A stretch of 64,000 nucleotides of DNA, from contig NZ_CP134605.1 in NCBI RefSeq assembly GCF_031844685.1, positions 3,554,001-3,618,000 of the forward strand. Direction: 5' to 3'. This stretch comes from Streptomyces sp. ITFR-21. Lineage in GTDB: Bacteria; Actinomycetota; Actinomycetes; Streptomycetales; Streptomycetaceae. The notes under the pieces were generated by a model. It did no database searches. It saw nothing but the letters and a program-made list of their open reading frames with translations, and was not told where the DNA came from. Positions 47,651 through 57,737 of this stretch are shown here, in pieces (within the stretch, counting starts at the first letter, position 1; every line of letters begins with the position of its first letter). The translations under genes were made by a program, and so were the position numbers.

Positions 47651-48907
47651 GTGACCTACGCCGTGACCGTGGACGTACGCCTGCCGGAGAGCGACCCAGA
47701 GCTGGATCCGTTGCAGCGCGAGGGCGTCATCTTCCTGTTGGAGAAGCAACTGGACTCGATCGAGTCCATCGAGGGTCCGGACGGGGTGGAGGTCGAGATC
47801 ACCGACCACCTCATAGCCGCCCATCCCGGGGGAGCCCTGCTGAAGGTCTTCGTCGACGCCCCGGCGCTGGAGTTCGCCGAGGACTCGGTCCGCGAGGTCA
47901 TGGCGGAGCTGCTGGAGCAGACCGAGCTGCTCGCCGACTGGGAGATCGCCCGGTGCGAGGTGGAACTGCACCCCGACGAGGTGCAGGAGAGCCTCGACGC
48001 GGCCGACGGCCTCGAAGTGCCGCCGGCCGATCCGGCGGAGCGGGCCCGGCTGCACGCGGGCGGACGCCCCGCCGCGCCGGCCGGCGGGATCAGCGACGAG
48101 GAGGTCGAGACGATGAGGCGCAGACTCCGGTCCCTCGCGCCGCGCCTCCAGGCGTTCCCGCCGGAGTCCTTCGGCTACTCCGGGGGCCCCGGGAAATCCC
48201 AGGGCTTCGCGGTTTCCGGGGTTTCCGGGGTTTCCGGGAGGGCCGCGGACCGTGTCGTCAGCCGTGAGGACGCCGAGATCGCCGCGGGCGCGCTCGTCTA
48301 CGCCGTCGACATCCTGGTGGACGCGCTGTTCGACGATCTGGCGATCCTGGAGGAGACGGGCACGAGCGTCGCGGAGAACGACGAGGAACCGTTCATGGTC
48401 CTCGGAGACCTGCCCGGCCGGTTCGCGCTCCAGTACACGCCGCTGTTCGCCCGCCGCCTGGTCGTCACCGCCGTGGCGATGACCGGCCGCCTCGCGCAGC
48501 CCCGCTTCGGCCGGCTGAGCTGTGTCGCGGAGGAGCTCCTCATGCGCCTGCTCCTGACGCAGGCCGAGGTCGTCGCCGATCTGCACGCCCTGCACACGGC
48601 CGGCGTCGGCGCCGCGTTGGAGGCGTTCGCCGCGCGGCTGTACGGGGACGTGGACCACGAGTGGCTCTACCGGCCCGCCGTGGACGGCCCCGCCTTCGAT
48701 GACCCAGCCCTGGACGGTCCCGCCCCGGCCGGCGCCGGCAAGGCCCCCGGACCCGCGGACCCCGGTATCGCTCCCCTGGGGTTCGAGGACTGGTTCACCC
48801 CCTTCGGCGAGGGGTGGTACGTCCACCCGTACGCGGCGGACGAGGACGAGCCCGAGGACGAGATGGAGGCCGAGGAGCAGGGCGCGGCGGGCGACGAGGT
48901 CGGGTGA
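47651..48907 (+). CDS. Acidic 418-aa protein of unknown function
   Basis: A soluble protein unlike any family I know. The first 120 residues look ferredoxin-like (TYAVTVDVRLPESDPELD, DGVEVEITDHLIAAHPGGAL, WEIARCEVELHPDEVQ). A linker carries a VSGVSG triplicate at 48215-48240. The middle is helical (AALVYAVDILVDALFDDLAI, LSCVAEELLMRLLLTQAEVV) and resembles an abortive-infection/HEPN-like helical bundle only vaguely. The tail is extremely acidic (DEDEPEDEMEAEEQ). Start is GTG 47651, with a weak ribosome binding site. It follows the cyclase operon by 50 bp and may belong to it. Confidence 0.6.
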   Translation: MTYAVTVDVRLPESDPELDPLQREGVIFLLEKQLDSIESIEGPDGVEVEITDHLIAAHPGGALLKVFVDAPALEFAEDSVREVMAELLEQTELLADWEIARCEVELHPDEVQESLDAADGLEVPPADPAERARLHAGGRPAAPAGGISDEEVETMRRRLRSLAPRLQAFPPESFGYSGGPGKSQGFAVSGVSGVSGRAADRVVSREDAEIAAGALVYAVDILVDALFDDLAILEETGTSVAENDEEPFMVLGDLPGRFALQYTPLFARRLVVTAVAMTGRLAQPRFGRLSCVAEELLMRLLLTQAEVVADLHALHTAGVGAALEAFAARLYGDVDHEWLYRPAVDGPAFDDPALDGPAPAGAGKAPGPADPGIAPLGFEDWFTPFGEGWYVHPYAADEDEPEDEMEAEEQGAAGDEVG

Positions 48908-49004
48908 GCCCGCCGCCGGGGCCGGGCCGCGGTCGGCCCGCGTACGGCGCCGCGCGGTCCGGCAGGGCCCCCGGCGGGGGTGGCGGCCGGCTGGGCGACC
49001 CGGA

Positions 49005-49802
49005 TCAGACGGTGCCGTTCTCCCACCACCAGGCGCGGCCCAGGTCCGCCCGGCTGTCGACGTGCTGGTGGTCCACGGCGTAGGTCTCCAGGCCGGAGAA
49101 GCCGCAGGTCTCCGCCTTCTGGTACACGGTCTTGTTGGCCACGCCGGGGACGTCCAGGTCGGCGGCGGTGCCGTAGAGGTGCATGCTGTCGCTCGCTCCG
49201 CCGACCGAGGCGTTGTGCGCGATGCTGCGGAAGCCGGAGTTGACGGTGATCGGGACGTTGCCCAGCTTCTTGCGGAGCGCCTCCAGTTTGTACATCGCCC
49301 GGCGGGCGTTCTCCTTGGCCGCGGCGGCGCTGACCTTGCCGCCGTCGAACGTGCCGCTGACGCGGTCGGTGAACTCGCTGAAGTCGAAGTGCGCGGTGGA
49401 ACCGTCGGACTGCTCCAGGGCGTTGAGCTGCGCCTGCGTGGCGGGCCCGACGGCGGCGTCGGACGACAGCCCGTAGGCGGACTGGAAGAGGCGGACCGCG
49501 GCGGCGGTGCCCGGCCCGAACTGCCCGTCGACGCCCACCCGCGTCTGGCCGGGGCTGCTGGTGGCCCAGCCGGCGACCCTGATCTGGAGTTCGGTGACGT
49601 CGGCGCCGGTCATCCCCTGCGTGAGGGTCCGCGACCACGAGTACGCGTACGCCGCGCCGGAGAGCAGCACCGGTCCCAGGACGACGCCGGCGCCCGCGGC
49701 CAGCGTCCCCCGGAGCAGGGTGCGACGGTCCAAGGGGGAGGAGGCCGGGGAGGGGGCCGATGAGAACGGTGCGGACGGTGCGGACGGAGAAGAGGAGGCC
49801 AT
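49005..49802 (-). CDS. Tat-exported M15 D-Ala-D-Ala carboxypeptidase with PG-binding domain
   Basis: A 265-residue exported peptidase. The signal carries a twin-arginine motif (LDRRTLLRGTLAAGAGVVLG). Residues of about 60-125 form a peptidoglycan-binding-1 domain (GADVTELQIRVAGW, VDGQFGPGTAAAVRLFQSAY). Residues of about 145-265 form the zinc M15 domain: VNSGFRSIAHNASVGG, SMHLYGTAADLDVPG (His and Asp ligands) and AVDHQHVDSR (third ligand). It is close to the zinc D,D-carboxypeptidase of Streptomyces albus G. It would trim peptidoglycan cross-bridges outside the cell. ATG at 49802 has an AAAGGG upstream. Convergent with the acidic protein gene. Confidence 0.92.
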   Translation of the reverse strand: MASSSPSAPSAPFSSAPSPASSPLDRRTLLRGTLAAGAGVVLGPVLLSGAAYAYSWSRTLTQGMTGADVTELQIRVAGWATSSPGQTRVGVDGQFGPGTAAAVRLFQSAYGLSSDAAVGPATQAQLNALEQSDGSTAHFDFSEFTDRVSGTFDGGKVSAAAAKENARRAMYKLEALRKKLGNVPITVNSGFRSIAHNASVGGASDSMHLYGTAADLDVPGVANKTVYQKAETCGFSGLETYAVDHQHVDSRADLGRAWWWENGTV

Positions 49803-50096
49803 CGTTGCCCTTTCGGTAACCGGTCGGGTCCGGGTCTGCCGCGGGTGTGGCGCTCTCAGCATGCCGCCGGTACGGGAGGTGCTCAAGGGGCCGGAGACGC
49901 CGACATCGTCCGTACGGCGGTACGCGGTGGGGGCGGGGCCGGCGTGGCCCCTCGAAGCGGAAGGCGGTGCCGGTCCCGCTCTCCCGCGCCCGGCAGCCCG
50001 CCCGCGCCTCCTACGCGGCCCGCGCCCGGCATCCCTCAGCTCACCCGCGCCCCGTAATCCGCCCGCGCCCCGCAGACCACCACCGTTTCCGGCGGC

Positions 50097-50390
50097 GTGA
50101 TCCTGACGCCCCAGGCCCGCCTCGTCGCCGGCCACGTGACCATGGAGTTCGGCGCCCGCGCGGACTCCGACGCCGCACAGGTCGACGACATCGGCTCCAC
50201 CATCGCGTGCGCGGCCTCCCTGTCCGTCCCCGCCATCACCGAGACCCTGCACTCCTGGGGCAACGCGACCAGCACCTTCACCACCAACGGCGGCAACGGC
50301 GGCAACGGCGGCGCCCTGTGGGGCAGCGACTCCAGCACCCGCCCGCACCGCCGCCACCTTCACCGGACGCCGCGAGCAGATCATCACTGA
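50097..50390 (+). CDS. Short hypothetical protein, doubtful
   Basis: A 97-residue frame starting with GTG reads RLVAGHVTMEFGARADSDAA, DDIGSTIACAASLSVPAITE and TSTFTTNGGNGGNGGALWGS. The composition is plausible, but near 50335 the natural continuation (TAATFTGRREQIIT) is in the next frame. It may be a remnant with a two-base change. No family is known, and there is no ribosome binding site. Listed because codon bias is normal. Confidence 0.3.
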   Translation: MILTPQARLVAGHVTMEFGARADSDAAQVDDIGSTIACAASLSVPAITETLHSWGNATSTFTTNGGNGGNGGALWGSDSSTRPHRRHLHRTPRADHH

Positions 50391-50523
50391 ACGGCCACGC
50401 AGCCGCGGCGCGGCCCTCCGTACGCCGCCTCCCCGCGCCGCTTCCCCCCCGCCGTGGAACACACGACCGCCGCCCGCACCTCGGGGGCGGGCGGCGGTCG
50501 CAGGGCGTCGCAGGCGGGCCGGG

Positions 50524-51081
50524 CTACTTGCCGACGCGCGGGAGGCTGCTGAGCCGGCCGGGGAGTTCGGTGCCGGTCTGCTGGGCGCGCATGAGGGCGA
50601 TGACCGCGCCCGCGCCGCCGAGGATCAGGCTGACCCAGAAACTGAAGCCGTGGCCGCCGTTCGGGCCGAAATCGGAGTGGGCGAAGATCGCGATGAGATA
50701 GAGCACGAACCCGATCGCGAAACCGAGAAAGGTCAGCAGCCGGGCCGGTGCCGGCAAGGTGACCGTCGGCACGAACAAGCTGATCGCCAGGGCGGCCGCG
50801 CCGAGCACGGTGACGACCATCGCGAACCAGGCTATGAACAGTCCGTGATCGAAGTGCCACGCACTCCAACTCACGCTGCCGAGGTCGATGCCGTATCCGC
50901 TCCCGAAATCCCAGGAGTAGTACCCGAAGAACGAGAAGACGAACACGATGAACCCGATACCGAGAATCGCCCAGTCAAGGCGGTCCACCGATGACGGGTC
51001 GAAAGATCCCCTGGCCGGGCCGCCGCCGGCGGTCGGCGGCGGAGGCGGCGGCGGGCCGGGCGGCGGCGCATCGTAGGTCAT
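50524..51081 (-). CDS. Four-helix membrane protein with Pro-rich N-terminus
   Basis: A 185-residue membrane protein. The first 35 residues are a proline/glycine-rich cytoplasmic tail (DAPPPGPPPPPPP). Four helices follow (DWAILGIGFIVFVFSFFGYY, FIAWFAMVVTVLGAAALAIS, LLTFLGFAIGFVLYLIAIFA, SFWVSLILGGAGAVIALMRA). The loops contain an aromatic WDFGSGYG segment and HSDFGPNGGHG. The layout is typical of small actinobacterial membrane proteins of unknown function. ATG at 51081 has GGGGAGACC upstream. It is monocistronic. Confidence 0.75.
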   Translation of the reverse strand: MTYDAPPPGPPPPPPPTAGGGPARGSFDPSSVDRLDWAILGIGFIVFVFSFFGYYSWDFGSGYGIDLGSVSWSAWHFDHGLFIAWFAMVVTVLGAAALAISLFVPTVTLPAPARLLTFLGFAIGFVLYLIAIFAHSDFGPNGGHGFSFWVSLILGGAGAVIALMRAQQTGTELPGRLSSLPRVGK

Positions 51082-51108
51082 GGTCTCTGGTCTCCCCTTT
51101 GGTGTTGC

Positions 51109-52028
51109 TCAACGAGTACTCGGAAGCTGAGAGTAGCGGTACGCAACCCCCTGCCGTAAGCATGTGACGCAGATATGCACCCTCCGGGTTCCCTTGGCCG
51201 CCCTGGTACGCGTGGGAATTCCCGTGGCGAGAGTCGATTTCCCGGGCACACGGGGTCGCAGGGAAATAAGAATACCCGCGCACCCCTGTCCACAAGATTC
51301 AAAGGCCCGCAAATCCCGTTCCCCCGGCCCGGCGTTCCCGCAACCCCGACCGCGGTCCCCGCCATCGGCCCGCCCCTGCCGGTGTCCCCTTCGCCGCGGC
51401 CCGTGTGCGGAGCAGCCCGCCGCGTCCGGGTCGGAGGCGAACAGGTTGTACGGCAGAAAGTGGGCGAGCGCTCCTTTGCCGGTGACGGTCACCTCGCGGC
51501 GCCGCTGCTCGTGGAGGAGCCGGGCCAGCTTGGCCTCCATCCGGCGCAGCAGCCGGAAACGCCTGTTGTACCGGCGCCTGGACAGTTCGCCCAGCCCGGC
51601 CTCGTCGCGCTCGGCGCGGTTGAGGCGGTTCATGCCGAAGTCGTTGTCCCCGTAGGCGCGACAGATCTCCTCGCCTGCGCGACGGATGGCCGCCTCGATC
51701 TGTGCCGGTCGTCCCCGGCTCCGGCCGGCAGTTCCGGAAGGCTGGTGAACAGCTCCGCCGCGCGGGCGAGTTGCCGCTGCGCTGCGACCGGCCGGGCGAA
51801 GTCCTCCGGCATGGAGGTGTAGCCGTGCCAAATGTTGCGCAGCGAGTGCGCGGCCGCTTTGGCGAGCGCGGCCCCGGTGGTCGAATCAACGGCGGCGTCC
51901 TGGGCGGCGAACAGGTCCTGGACGAGGTGGGCCACGTCCTCCGGCCGCTTGCGCAAGGTGAGCGTGGCGTGCGGTTCCCACAGCAGCGCCTCGGCGTGCG
52001 GCGCCTCTTGGGCGTTCGACGACGGCAT
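51109..52028 (-). pseudogene. Unidentified gene broken by a frameshift
   Basis: ATG at 52028 begins PSSNAQEAPHAEALLWEPHA, continuing LTLRKRPEDVAHLVQDLFAA up to GAGDD near 51705. There the frame is lost, and the body continues in another frame: AQIEAAIRRAGEEICRAYGD, RRYNRRFRLLRRMEAKLARL and TGKGALAHFLPYNLFASDP. After 51400 the sequence loses coding character, so the 3' end is unclear. I recall similar unnamed proteins in Streptomyces but no function. It resembles an intact gene hit by one indel and perhaps a 3' truncation. Confidence 0.5.
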
Positions 52029-52534
52029 GCGCCTCGCTGTGTCTTCGCCCGCACGGGACCTGCACCGAATATCCCCTGTTCGCCGGCTTGTGGGCGCGCG
52101 AGTTCGGCGGGCGGCGGCCCGACCGCCCTTCAGCGGCCCGACCGGTCCTCGCCGTCCCGACCGGTCCTCGCCGTCCCGACCGGTCCTGGCGGCGCGGCCT
52201 GCCCGGTCCCGCAAGCCTGGCCGCATTCGGCGGCCCGGCCGGTCCCGGAAGCCTGCCCGCACCCGGCGGCGCGGCCTGCCCGCACCGCGGCGGTCGCCCC
52301 GGCGAAAACGCTTGGACGGCGCGGGCGTTGGCACGGGACACTGCGGTTCCTGGGCCGTCCGCGGGGCGGGTGGGTCGCAACGCACCGCGCCGGGCCTGCG
52401 TTCCGCCCTGCCCGCAGGAGCGAGGACACGGGCGGGCGCACGCGAACCGAAGCTCCGCGCGGCGCTACGGCAACGGCTTTTCGGTGGAGCGGCACGTGCC
52501 GGACGGCCCGCGGACCACGCAGGGTTGGGATGAA
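52029..52534. repeat. Intergenic stretch with CCGACCGGTCCTCGC repeats
   Basis: At 52137-52190 the unit CGACCGGTCCTCGCCGTCC is repeated three times, followed by looser copies of GGCCCGGTCCCG to 52250. Otherwise no gene is evident. The ABC-transporter promoter should lie in 52430-52530. Confidence 0.5.
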
Positions 52535-54370
52535 ATGGGATCTCCTGAGACGAGCGCGGGTGCGCCGGGCAAGGGTTCGGTGGTCCTCGCACTGCGCTAC
52601 TACGGGCGGGAGTTGGCCCGGCTGCGGTGGCTGACCGGGCCGGCGATGCTGCTGCCCGCGCTGGGCAACACCGGCATCAACTACATCGCGCCCCTGGTCG
52701 TCGCGAAGCTCGTCGGCCGCGTCGCCGACGACACCGGCACCGCACTCGGCCCGGTGCTCCCCTACGTGCTCGGCTTCGCCGGCGTCCTGCTGCTCTCGGA
52801 GACGCTGCGGCGCATCGGCCTGCACTGCATGAACCGCGTCGATGCCCTCGGCATCGAGCACCTGTACGTGCTCGGCATGGACGAACTGTTCGCCATGGAC
52901 GCCGCGTTCTTCCACGACAACTTCGCGGGATCGCTGACCAAGAGGGTGCTCAGCTTCGCCTCCCGCTTCGAGGACCTCATCGACACGCTGACCTTCTCGG
53001 TGGTGGGCAGCTTCGTGCCGCTGGCCTTCGGAGCGGTGGTGCTGTGGCACTACGACCCGCTGCTCGTCGTCGGGCTGCTGACGATGATCGCGCTGACCGC
53101 GCTGGTGGTGGCGCCCCTGATCCGGCGCCGTCAGGCGCTCGTCGGCCGGCGGGAGGAGGCGATCGCGCGGGTGTCGGGCCACGTCGCCGACAGTTTGGCG
53201 AACATCGACACGGTCCGGGCGTTCGCCGCCGAGGAGGGCGAGGCCGCCGAGCACCGGTCCCGTGTGGCCGAGTCGCGGCGGCTCATGCTGCGGTCGTGGG
53301 ACTACGGCAACCTGCGTATCGACACGCTGGTCGCGCCGCTGTCCGTCCTGACCAACGCGCTCGGCCTGCTGCTCGCGGTCGCGCTCGGCGGGGGTCGGCA
53401 CGGCGTGGAGGAGGTGGTGGTCGCCTTCACGTACTACACCAACGCGACCCGGGTCATGTTCGAGTTCAACCAGATCTACCGCCGGCTGGAGAGCTCGATG
53501 ACGGAGGCCGCGCAGTTCACCGAACTGCTGCGGACGCCGCCGACCGTGGTCGACCCGGCGTCGCCGGAGCCGTTGAGCCCGCGGAGCGCCGACGTACGCT
53601 TCGAGCGGGTGACCTTCGCCCACAAGGGTGCGGCGCCGCTCTTCGACGGCCTCGAATTAGCCGTGCCCAGTGGCGCGAAGGTCGGTTTCGTCGGCCGGTC
53701 GGGCGGCGGCAAGACCACGCTCACCCGGCTGCTGCTGCGGATGACGGACGTGGACGCGGGCCGGATCCTGGTCGGGGGGCAGGACATCAGCCGGCTGCGG
53801 CAGGCCGACCTGCGCGGGCTGATCGCCTACGTGCCGCAGGAGCCGGCGATGTTCCACCGCAGTCTGCGGGACAACATCGCCTTCGCCCGCCCGGACGCCG
53901 ACGCCGCCGACATCCGCCGCGCGGCCGAGATCGCGCACGTCACGGAGTTCGCCGACGCGCTGCCCGAGGGCTTCGACACCATGGTGGGCGAACGCGGTGT
54001 CAAGCTGTCCGGCGGACAGCGCCAGCGGGTCGCCCTCGCCCGCGCCATCCTGCGCGACGCGCCGATCCTGCTGCTGGACGAGGCGACCAGCGCGCTGGAC
54101 TCGGAGAGCGAGCTCCTCGTCCAGGAGGCGCTGTGGCGGCTCATGGAGGGGCGGACGGCGCTCGTGATCGCGCACCGGTTGAGCACGGTCGCCACCATGG
54201 ACCGGCTCGTCGTCCTCGACCACGGGCGGATCGTGGAACAGGGCACGCACCAGGAGCTGCTCGCGTCGGACGGCGCCTACGCGCGACTGTGGCAGCACCA
54301 GTCGGGCGGCTTCCTCAGCGACGCCCGGGACGTCGGAGGTTCCGCCGAAAGCCCCGCCAAGGGCCCCTGA
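52535..54370 (+). CDS. ABC exporter, half-transporter with fused ATPase
   Basis: A 611-residue ABC-type exporter. Residues of about 20-330 are a six-helix type IV transmembrane domain (MLLPALGNTGINYIAPLVVA, IDTLTFSVVGSFVPLAFGAV). Residues of about 365-600 are the ATPase: Walker A GRSGGGKTTLTRLLLR, Q-loop YVPQEPAMF, signature LSGGQRQRVALARAIL, Walker B ILLLDEATSALD and switch IAHRLST. All catalytic residues are present, so it is active as a homodimer. The ATG has only a weak GGGATGAA ribosome binding site. No neighbouring permease or peptide gene indicates cargo; lipids, peptides or drugs are all possible. Confidence 0.9.
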   Translation: MGSPETSAGAPGKGSVVLALRYYGRELARLRWLTGPAMLLPALGNTGINYIAPLVVAKLVGRVADDTGTALGPVLPYVLGFAGVLLLSETLRRIGLHCMNRVDALGIEHLYVLGMDELFAMDAAFFHDNFAGSLTKRVLSFASRFEDLIDTLTFSVVGSFVPLAFGAVVLWHYDPLLVVGLLTMIALTALVVAPLIRRRQALVGRREEAIARVSGHVADSLANIDTVRAFAAEEGEAAEHRSRVAESRRLMLRSWDYGNLRIDTLVAPLSVLTNALGLLLAVALGGGRHGVEEVVVAFTYYTNATRVMFEFNQIYRRLESSMTEAAQFTELLRTPPTVVDPASPEPLSPRSADVRFERVTFAHKGAAPLFDGLELAVPSGAKVGFVGRSGGGKTTLTRLLLRMTDVDAGRILVGGQDISRLRQADLRGLIAYVPQEPAMFHRSLRDNIAFARPDADAADIRRAAEIAHVTEFADALPEGFDTMVGERGVKLSGGQRQRVALARAILRDAPILLLDEATSALDSESELLVQEALWRLMEGRTALVIAHRLSTVATMDRLVVLDHGRIVEQGTHQELLASDGAYARLWQHQSGGFLSDARDVGGSAESPAKGP

Positions 54371-54998
54371 AACGGACCCGGCACCGCGCCGGCCGCCGCC
54401 CGGCCGACCCCCGGCCCCTGGCCGACCCCCGGCCGGCCGCCGGACCCGTACCGACAGCCGCACCGCCCCCCCGCACCGCCGCACCCGCACCCGCGACCGG
54501 CGGCACACGTCAACGGCCCGGCTCCGCGTACGACCGCGCGTACGGCTCCGCGTACGACGAAGCGCCGGGCCGCGGCTCCTCGAATGTGGTGGGGTTCACT
54601 GCGCCGGCCGGGGCGCGGGGATACCGGTCCCGCCGCCGTCCCGCCACCCGACAGTGCGCAGCTCGCGAAGCCTGCGGAGCGGCAGGACCGCCGCGGTCCC
54701 GTATACGTTCCACCGGTCGACGATCTGTCCGGGGGCGACTTTCACCGCACTTAATATCGACGAAACGTTGCCGCGTCCTTACGATGCGTAGCACCATCCC
54801 CAGCACCACCCCACCCCCCACCCCCACGGCACCGGTTCCAGGACGGGACGCAACTCGGCGGACCGACGCTCCGCGCCACACCGTGCGTGCACCCCGGGGA
54901 ATGGACCTCCCTCGTCCGGCACTGCCCCGCCGCGTACCTCGTCGCCGCGCACGCCGCGGTGCCCGTGGGTCGACCTCGCGAGAAGGTGAAGCGCAGGC
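54371..54998. other. 628-bp intergenic region with an AT-rich promoter island
   Basis: No gene is seen. The element GGCTCCGCGTACGA is repeated in 54519-54560. A relatively AT-rich island at 54735-54785 (ACTTAATATCGACG) probably contains the promoter for the large secreted protein. The 5' half is low-complexity GC-rich sequence after the ABC-transporter stop. Confidence 0.4.
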
Positions 54999-57317
54999 AT
55001 GCCTACCGACACTCCCTCCGCCCGCACACGCAGACGGCTCCACCGGGTCCTCGGACTCGTCGCCGCCGTGGTCGCCGCCCTGGTGACGACCATGCTCATC
55101 CCTCCCGGCGCGACGGCGGACGCCCCGGCGTCCTCCCCGTCCCCCGCGCCGATGACCTCGCAGCAGTGGCACAGCGCCATGACGCAGCTCGCCACCCCGG
55201 CGAAGGGCTGCTTCACCGCCGCCTACCCGGCACTGGCCTGGCAGAGCGCCGCCTGCACCACGGCGCCCGACCGGCGTTACGCGCCGAAGTCCGGCGGCAC
55301 CGCCGACGCCCCCCGCCTGCCCGCCGTCGCCGGCAAAGGCGTGGGCACCATAGCCGGGCCCGTGCCCTACCTGGTCGGCAACGGCATCGACTTCTCCGCC
55401 GGGGTGTCCGGGGTGCTGAACGGGGCCACCGGTTCGTTCCCCACCGTTTCCGGCGTGACCGGCGAGACCGGCGGCGGCGTCCCGAACTCCTACTCCTTAC
55501 AGCTGAACAGCGCGCCCTTCGCCAGCCCGATCTGCGCCGGGCACCCCGGGTGCCAGGGCTGGGAGCAGTTCATCTTCTCCAACCCGGGCGTCGGCACCAG
55601 CGCCGCCTTCATCCAGTTCTGGATCCTGAACTACTTCACCACCTGCCCGGCCGGCTGGTCGACGTACCTCAGCGACTGCTACCGGAACGGCTCCGCCGTC
55701 GCGGTCCCCTCGCAGCCGATCGCCAACCTCGCCTCGCTGAGCCTGTCCGGCAACGTGACCGCATCGCTCGACACCGTGGTCATGTCGACCGCGGGCGGCA
55801 GCCTCAGCGCCTCGACCACCGACAGCACCCTGGGGCTGTCGGCGAACTGGAACGCCGTCGAGTTCATGATCGGCGGCAACGGCGGCGGCTCGCAGGCCAC
55901 CTTCAACCCCGGCTCCACCATCACCGTGAAGACGGTCACCCACGACGGCACGACGAACGCGCCGACCTGTCTGACGGAGGGCTTCACCGGCGAGACCAAC
56001 AACCTCAACCTCGTCAACTCCGCGTCCTACGCCGTCGGGGCGTCGCCCTCCATCCAGAGCGTCCAGAGCAACATCCTGACCACCCCGCCTTCCTGCGCCT
56101 CCGCCCACGGCACGGGTGACACGCACCTGGAGACCTTCGGCGGCACGTACTACGACTTCCAGGCGGACGGCACCTTCACGCTCGCCCGGTCCTCGGCCAT
56201 GACCGTGCAGTCCAACCAGGTCTCCGGCGCCTCGCTCGGCTGGCCGACCGCCGCCGTCAACAGCGCGGTCGCCACGCAGATGGGCGCGGACACCGTCGCG
56301 CTGTGCGTCTCGCGCGGCCTGGTGGTCAACGGGACCGCCACACCGCTCGCCTCCGGTGGGACGATCAGCCTGGCCTCGGGCGACACGATCGTGCGCAGCG
56401 GCAGCCAGTACGTCGTGACCGACCCGCAGGGCGACAGCGTGACGGCCACGATGAACCCCGGGTACCTCGATGTCTTCGTCGGCCTCGGATCGTACCCGCA
56501 GCCGGTGACCGGGCTGCTGGCCAACGCGCCGGGCACGAACAACCAGCTCAGGACGAGCACCGGTACGAACATCCCCATCCCGGTCGACCTGACGACGCTC
56601 TACCAGGTCTACGGCGACAGCTGGCGGGTCCCGGCGGACCAGTCCCTGGTCGCGGTCTGCGGCGACCAGACCCCGGCCACCGATCCGACCACGCCGCTGT
56701 GGGCGGACCAGCTGCCGACGGCCCTCCATGACCGGGCGCAGGCGGTCTGCCAGCAGGACGCGGTGAAGGACGCCACGCTGCTGGAGGCGTGCACGCTCGA
56801 CGTGGCGGTGCTCGGCGACGGCGCGGCCACCGAGTTCATCGGCGAACCGGCCCCGGTGAACGTCGCCTTCAGCGAGGACACCGCGGGATCGCCGAAGGGC
56901 GAGAACGTCGCCGTCACGCTGCCGGCGGACACGAAGGACCGCTACGTCCGGCTCAACTTCACCGCGAACAGCCAGCAGAGCGGCGCGCAGGTGGCGGAGT
57001 TCGCCGTCAACGACACCACGAACCGCGACCTCGCGCTCAACTCCCCCGTGACGGTGAGCAGTACGACCCAGGGACTGCCGGCGCAGAGCGCGGTCGACGG
57101 CAACCCCGCCTCGTACTGGCAGAGCGTGGTCGGCGGTTGGCCGCAGACGCTGACCGCCGATCTCGGCACGGCGAGCGCGCTCGGTTCGGTCGGCATCACC
57201 CTGCCGCCCGACTGGGCCGCGCGGACCCAGACCCTGTCGGTCCTGGGCTCGCTCGACGGGACGACGTGGACGACGCTCGTCGGCCCGGCGGCGTACCGGT
57301 GGGTCCCGTCGCAGTAG
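54999..57317 (+). CDS. Large secreted protein with vWF type D-like and discoidin-like domains
   Basis: A 772-residue exported protein with a signal peptide (RRRLHRVLGLVAAVVAALVT). The N-terminal part (about residues 90-330) is beta-rich with three conserved Cys pairs (SPICAGHPGCQGWEQFIFSN, NYFTTCPAGWSTYLSDCY); neprosin-like domains are possible. From about 365 the block GTGDTHLETFGGTYYDFQAD marks a von Willebrand factor type D-like domain, as GDxHxxTFDGxxYDF does in animals. The last 130 residues resemble an F5/8 type C (discoidin) carbohydrate-binding domain (DGNPASYWQSVVGGWPQTLT). ATG has AGAAGGTG upstream. It is likely a surface or matrix adhesin; no catalytic motif is seen. Confidence 0.75.
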   Translation: MPTDTPSARTRRRLHRVLGLVAAVVAALVTTMLIPPGATADAPASSPSPAPMTSQQWHSAMTQLATPAKGCFTAAYPALAWQSAACTTAPDRRYAPKSGGTADAPRLPAVAGKGVGTIAGPVPYLVGNGIDFSAGVSGVLNGATGSFPTVSGVTGETGGGVPNSYSLQLNSAPFASPICAGHPGCQGWEQFIFSNPGVGTSAAFIQFWILNYFTTCPAGWSTYLSDCYRNGSAVAVPSQPIANLASLSLSGNVTASLDTVVMSTAGGSLSASTTDSTLGLSANWNAVEFMIGGNGGGSQATFNPGSTITVKTVTHDGTTNAPTCLTEGFTGETNNLNLVNSASYAVGASPSIQSVQSNILTTPPSCASAHGTGDTHLETFGGTYYDFQADGTFTLARSSAMTVQSNQVSGASLGWPTAAVNSAVATQMGADTVALCVSRGLVVNGTATPLASGGTISLASGDTIVRSGSQYVVTDPQGDSVTATMNPGYLDVFVGLGSYPQPVTGLLANAPGTNNQLRTSTGTNIPIPVDLTTLYQVYGDSWRVPADQSLVAVCGDQTPATDPTTPLWADQLPTALHDRAQAVCQQDAVKDATLLEACTLDVAVLGDGAATEFIGEPAPVNVAFSEDTAGSPKGENVAVTLPADTKDRYVRLNFTANSQQSGAQVAEFAVNDTTNRDLALNSPVTVSSTTQGLPAQSAVDGNPASYWQSVVGGWPQTLTADLGTASALGSVGITLPPDWAARTQTLSVLGSLDGTTWTTLVGPAAYRWVPSQ

Positions 57318-57737
57318 CGGAGACCTCCGCGTCGTCCGGCCTCCGGAGTCCGGGCCGGGCCGGGCCGGCCCAGTTTCGGGCCGGGTTTCGGGCCGGGCTG
57401 CGGATCGGCTGCGACACCGTAAGGCACTGAGCGCGGCGCGGGCCCGGAACCTGACCGGTTGCGGGCCCGCGTGCGTCCTCCCGGCGGCGGCAGGGGCCGT
57501 GCGAACGCGGGGGCAGGACGGTTCCGGTGATTGACATGTCCATTGTTGTTGGGGATGCTGTTGGAATCTGCCTCCCACCGGTGTCGATCCCTGTGCGGAA
57601 GCAGGGGAGATGGTGGAACGCAGACGGTCAGAGCGCCCAGAAGCCCCCTCCGACGCGGTACTGACCGGACGTCGTCCCCGGCCGGCGTTCCGCCGCGGGC
57701 CCGGCGTCGAAGCGGAGGCCGACCATGGAACGGGACG
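57318..57737 (+). promoter_or_regulatory. Intergenic region with candidate promoter before the GH43 gene
   Basis: TTGACA at 57531-57536 starts an unusually AT-rich stretch (CATTGTTGTTGGGGATGCTG), with GATGCT 17 bp downstream as a weak -10 box. It is about 200 bp before the glycosidase start. Before it lies the 3' part of the previous transcript with CGGGCCGGGC repeats. No gene is present. Confidence 0.4.

Noticed and set aside
47651-48907. HEPN or abortive-infection toxin
   Set aside because: The helical C-terminal half lacks the RxxxxH motif expected for a HEPN RNase.
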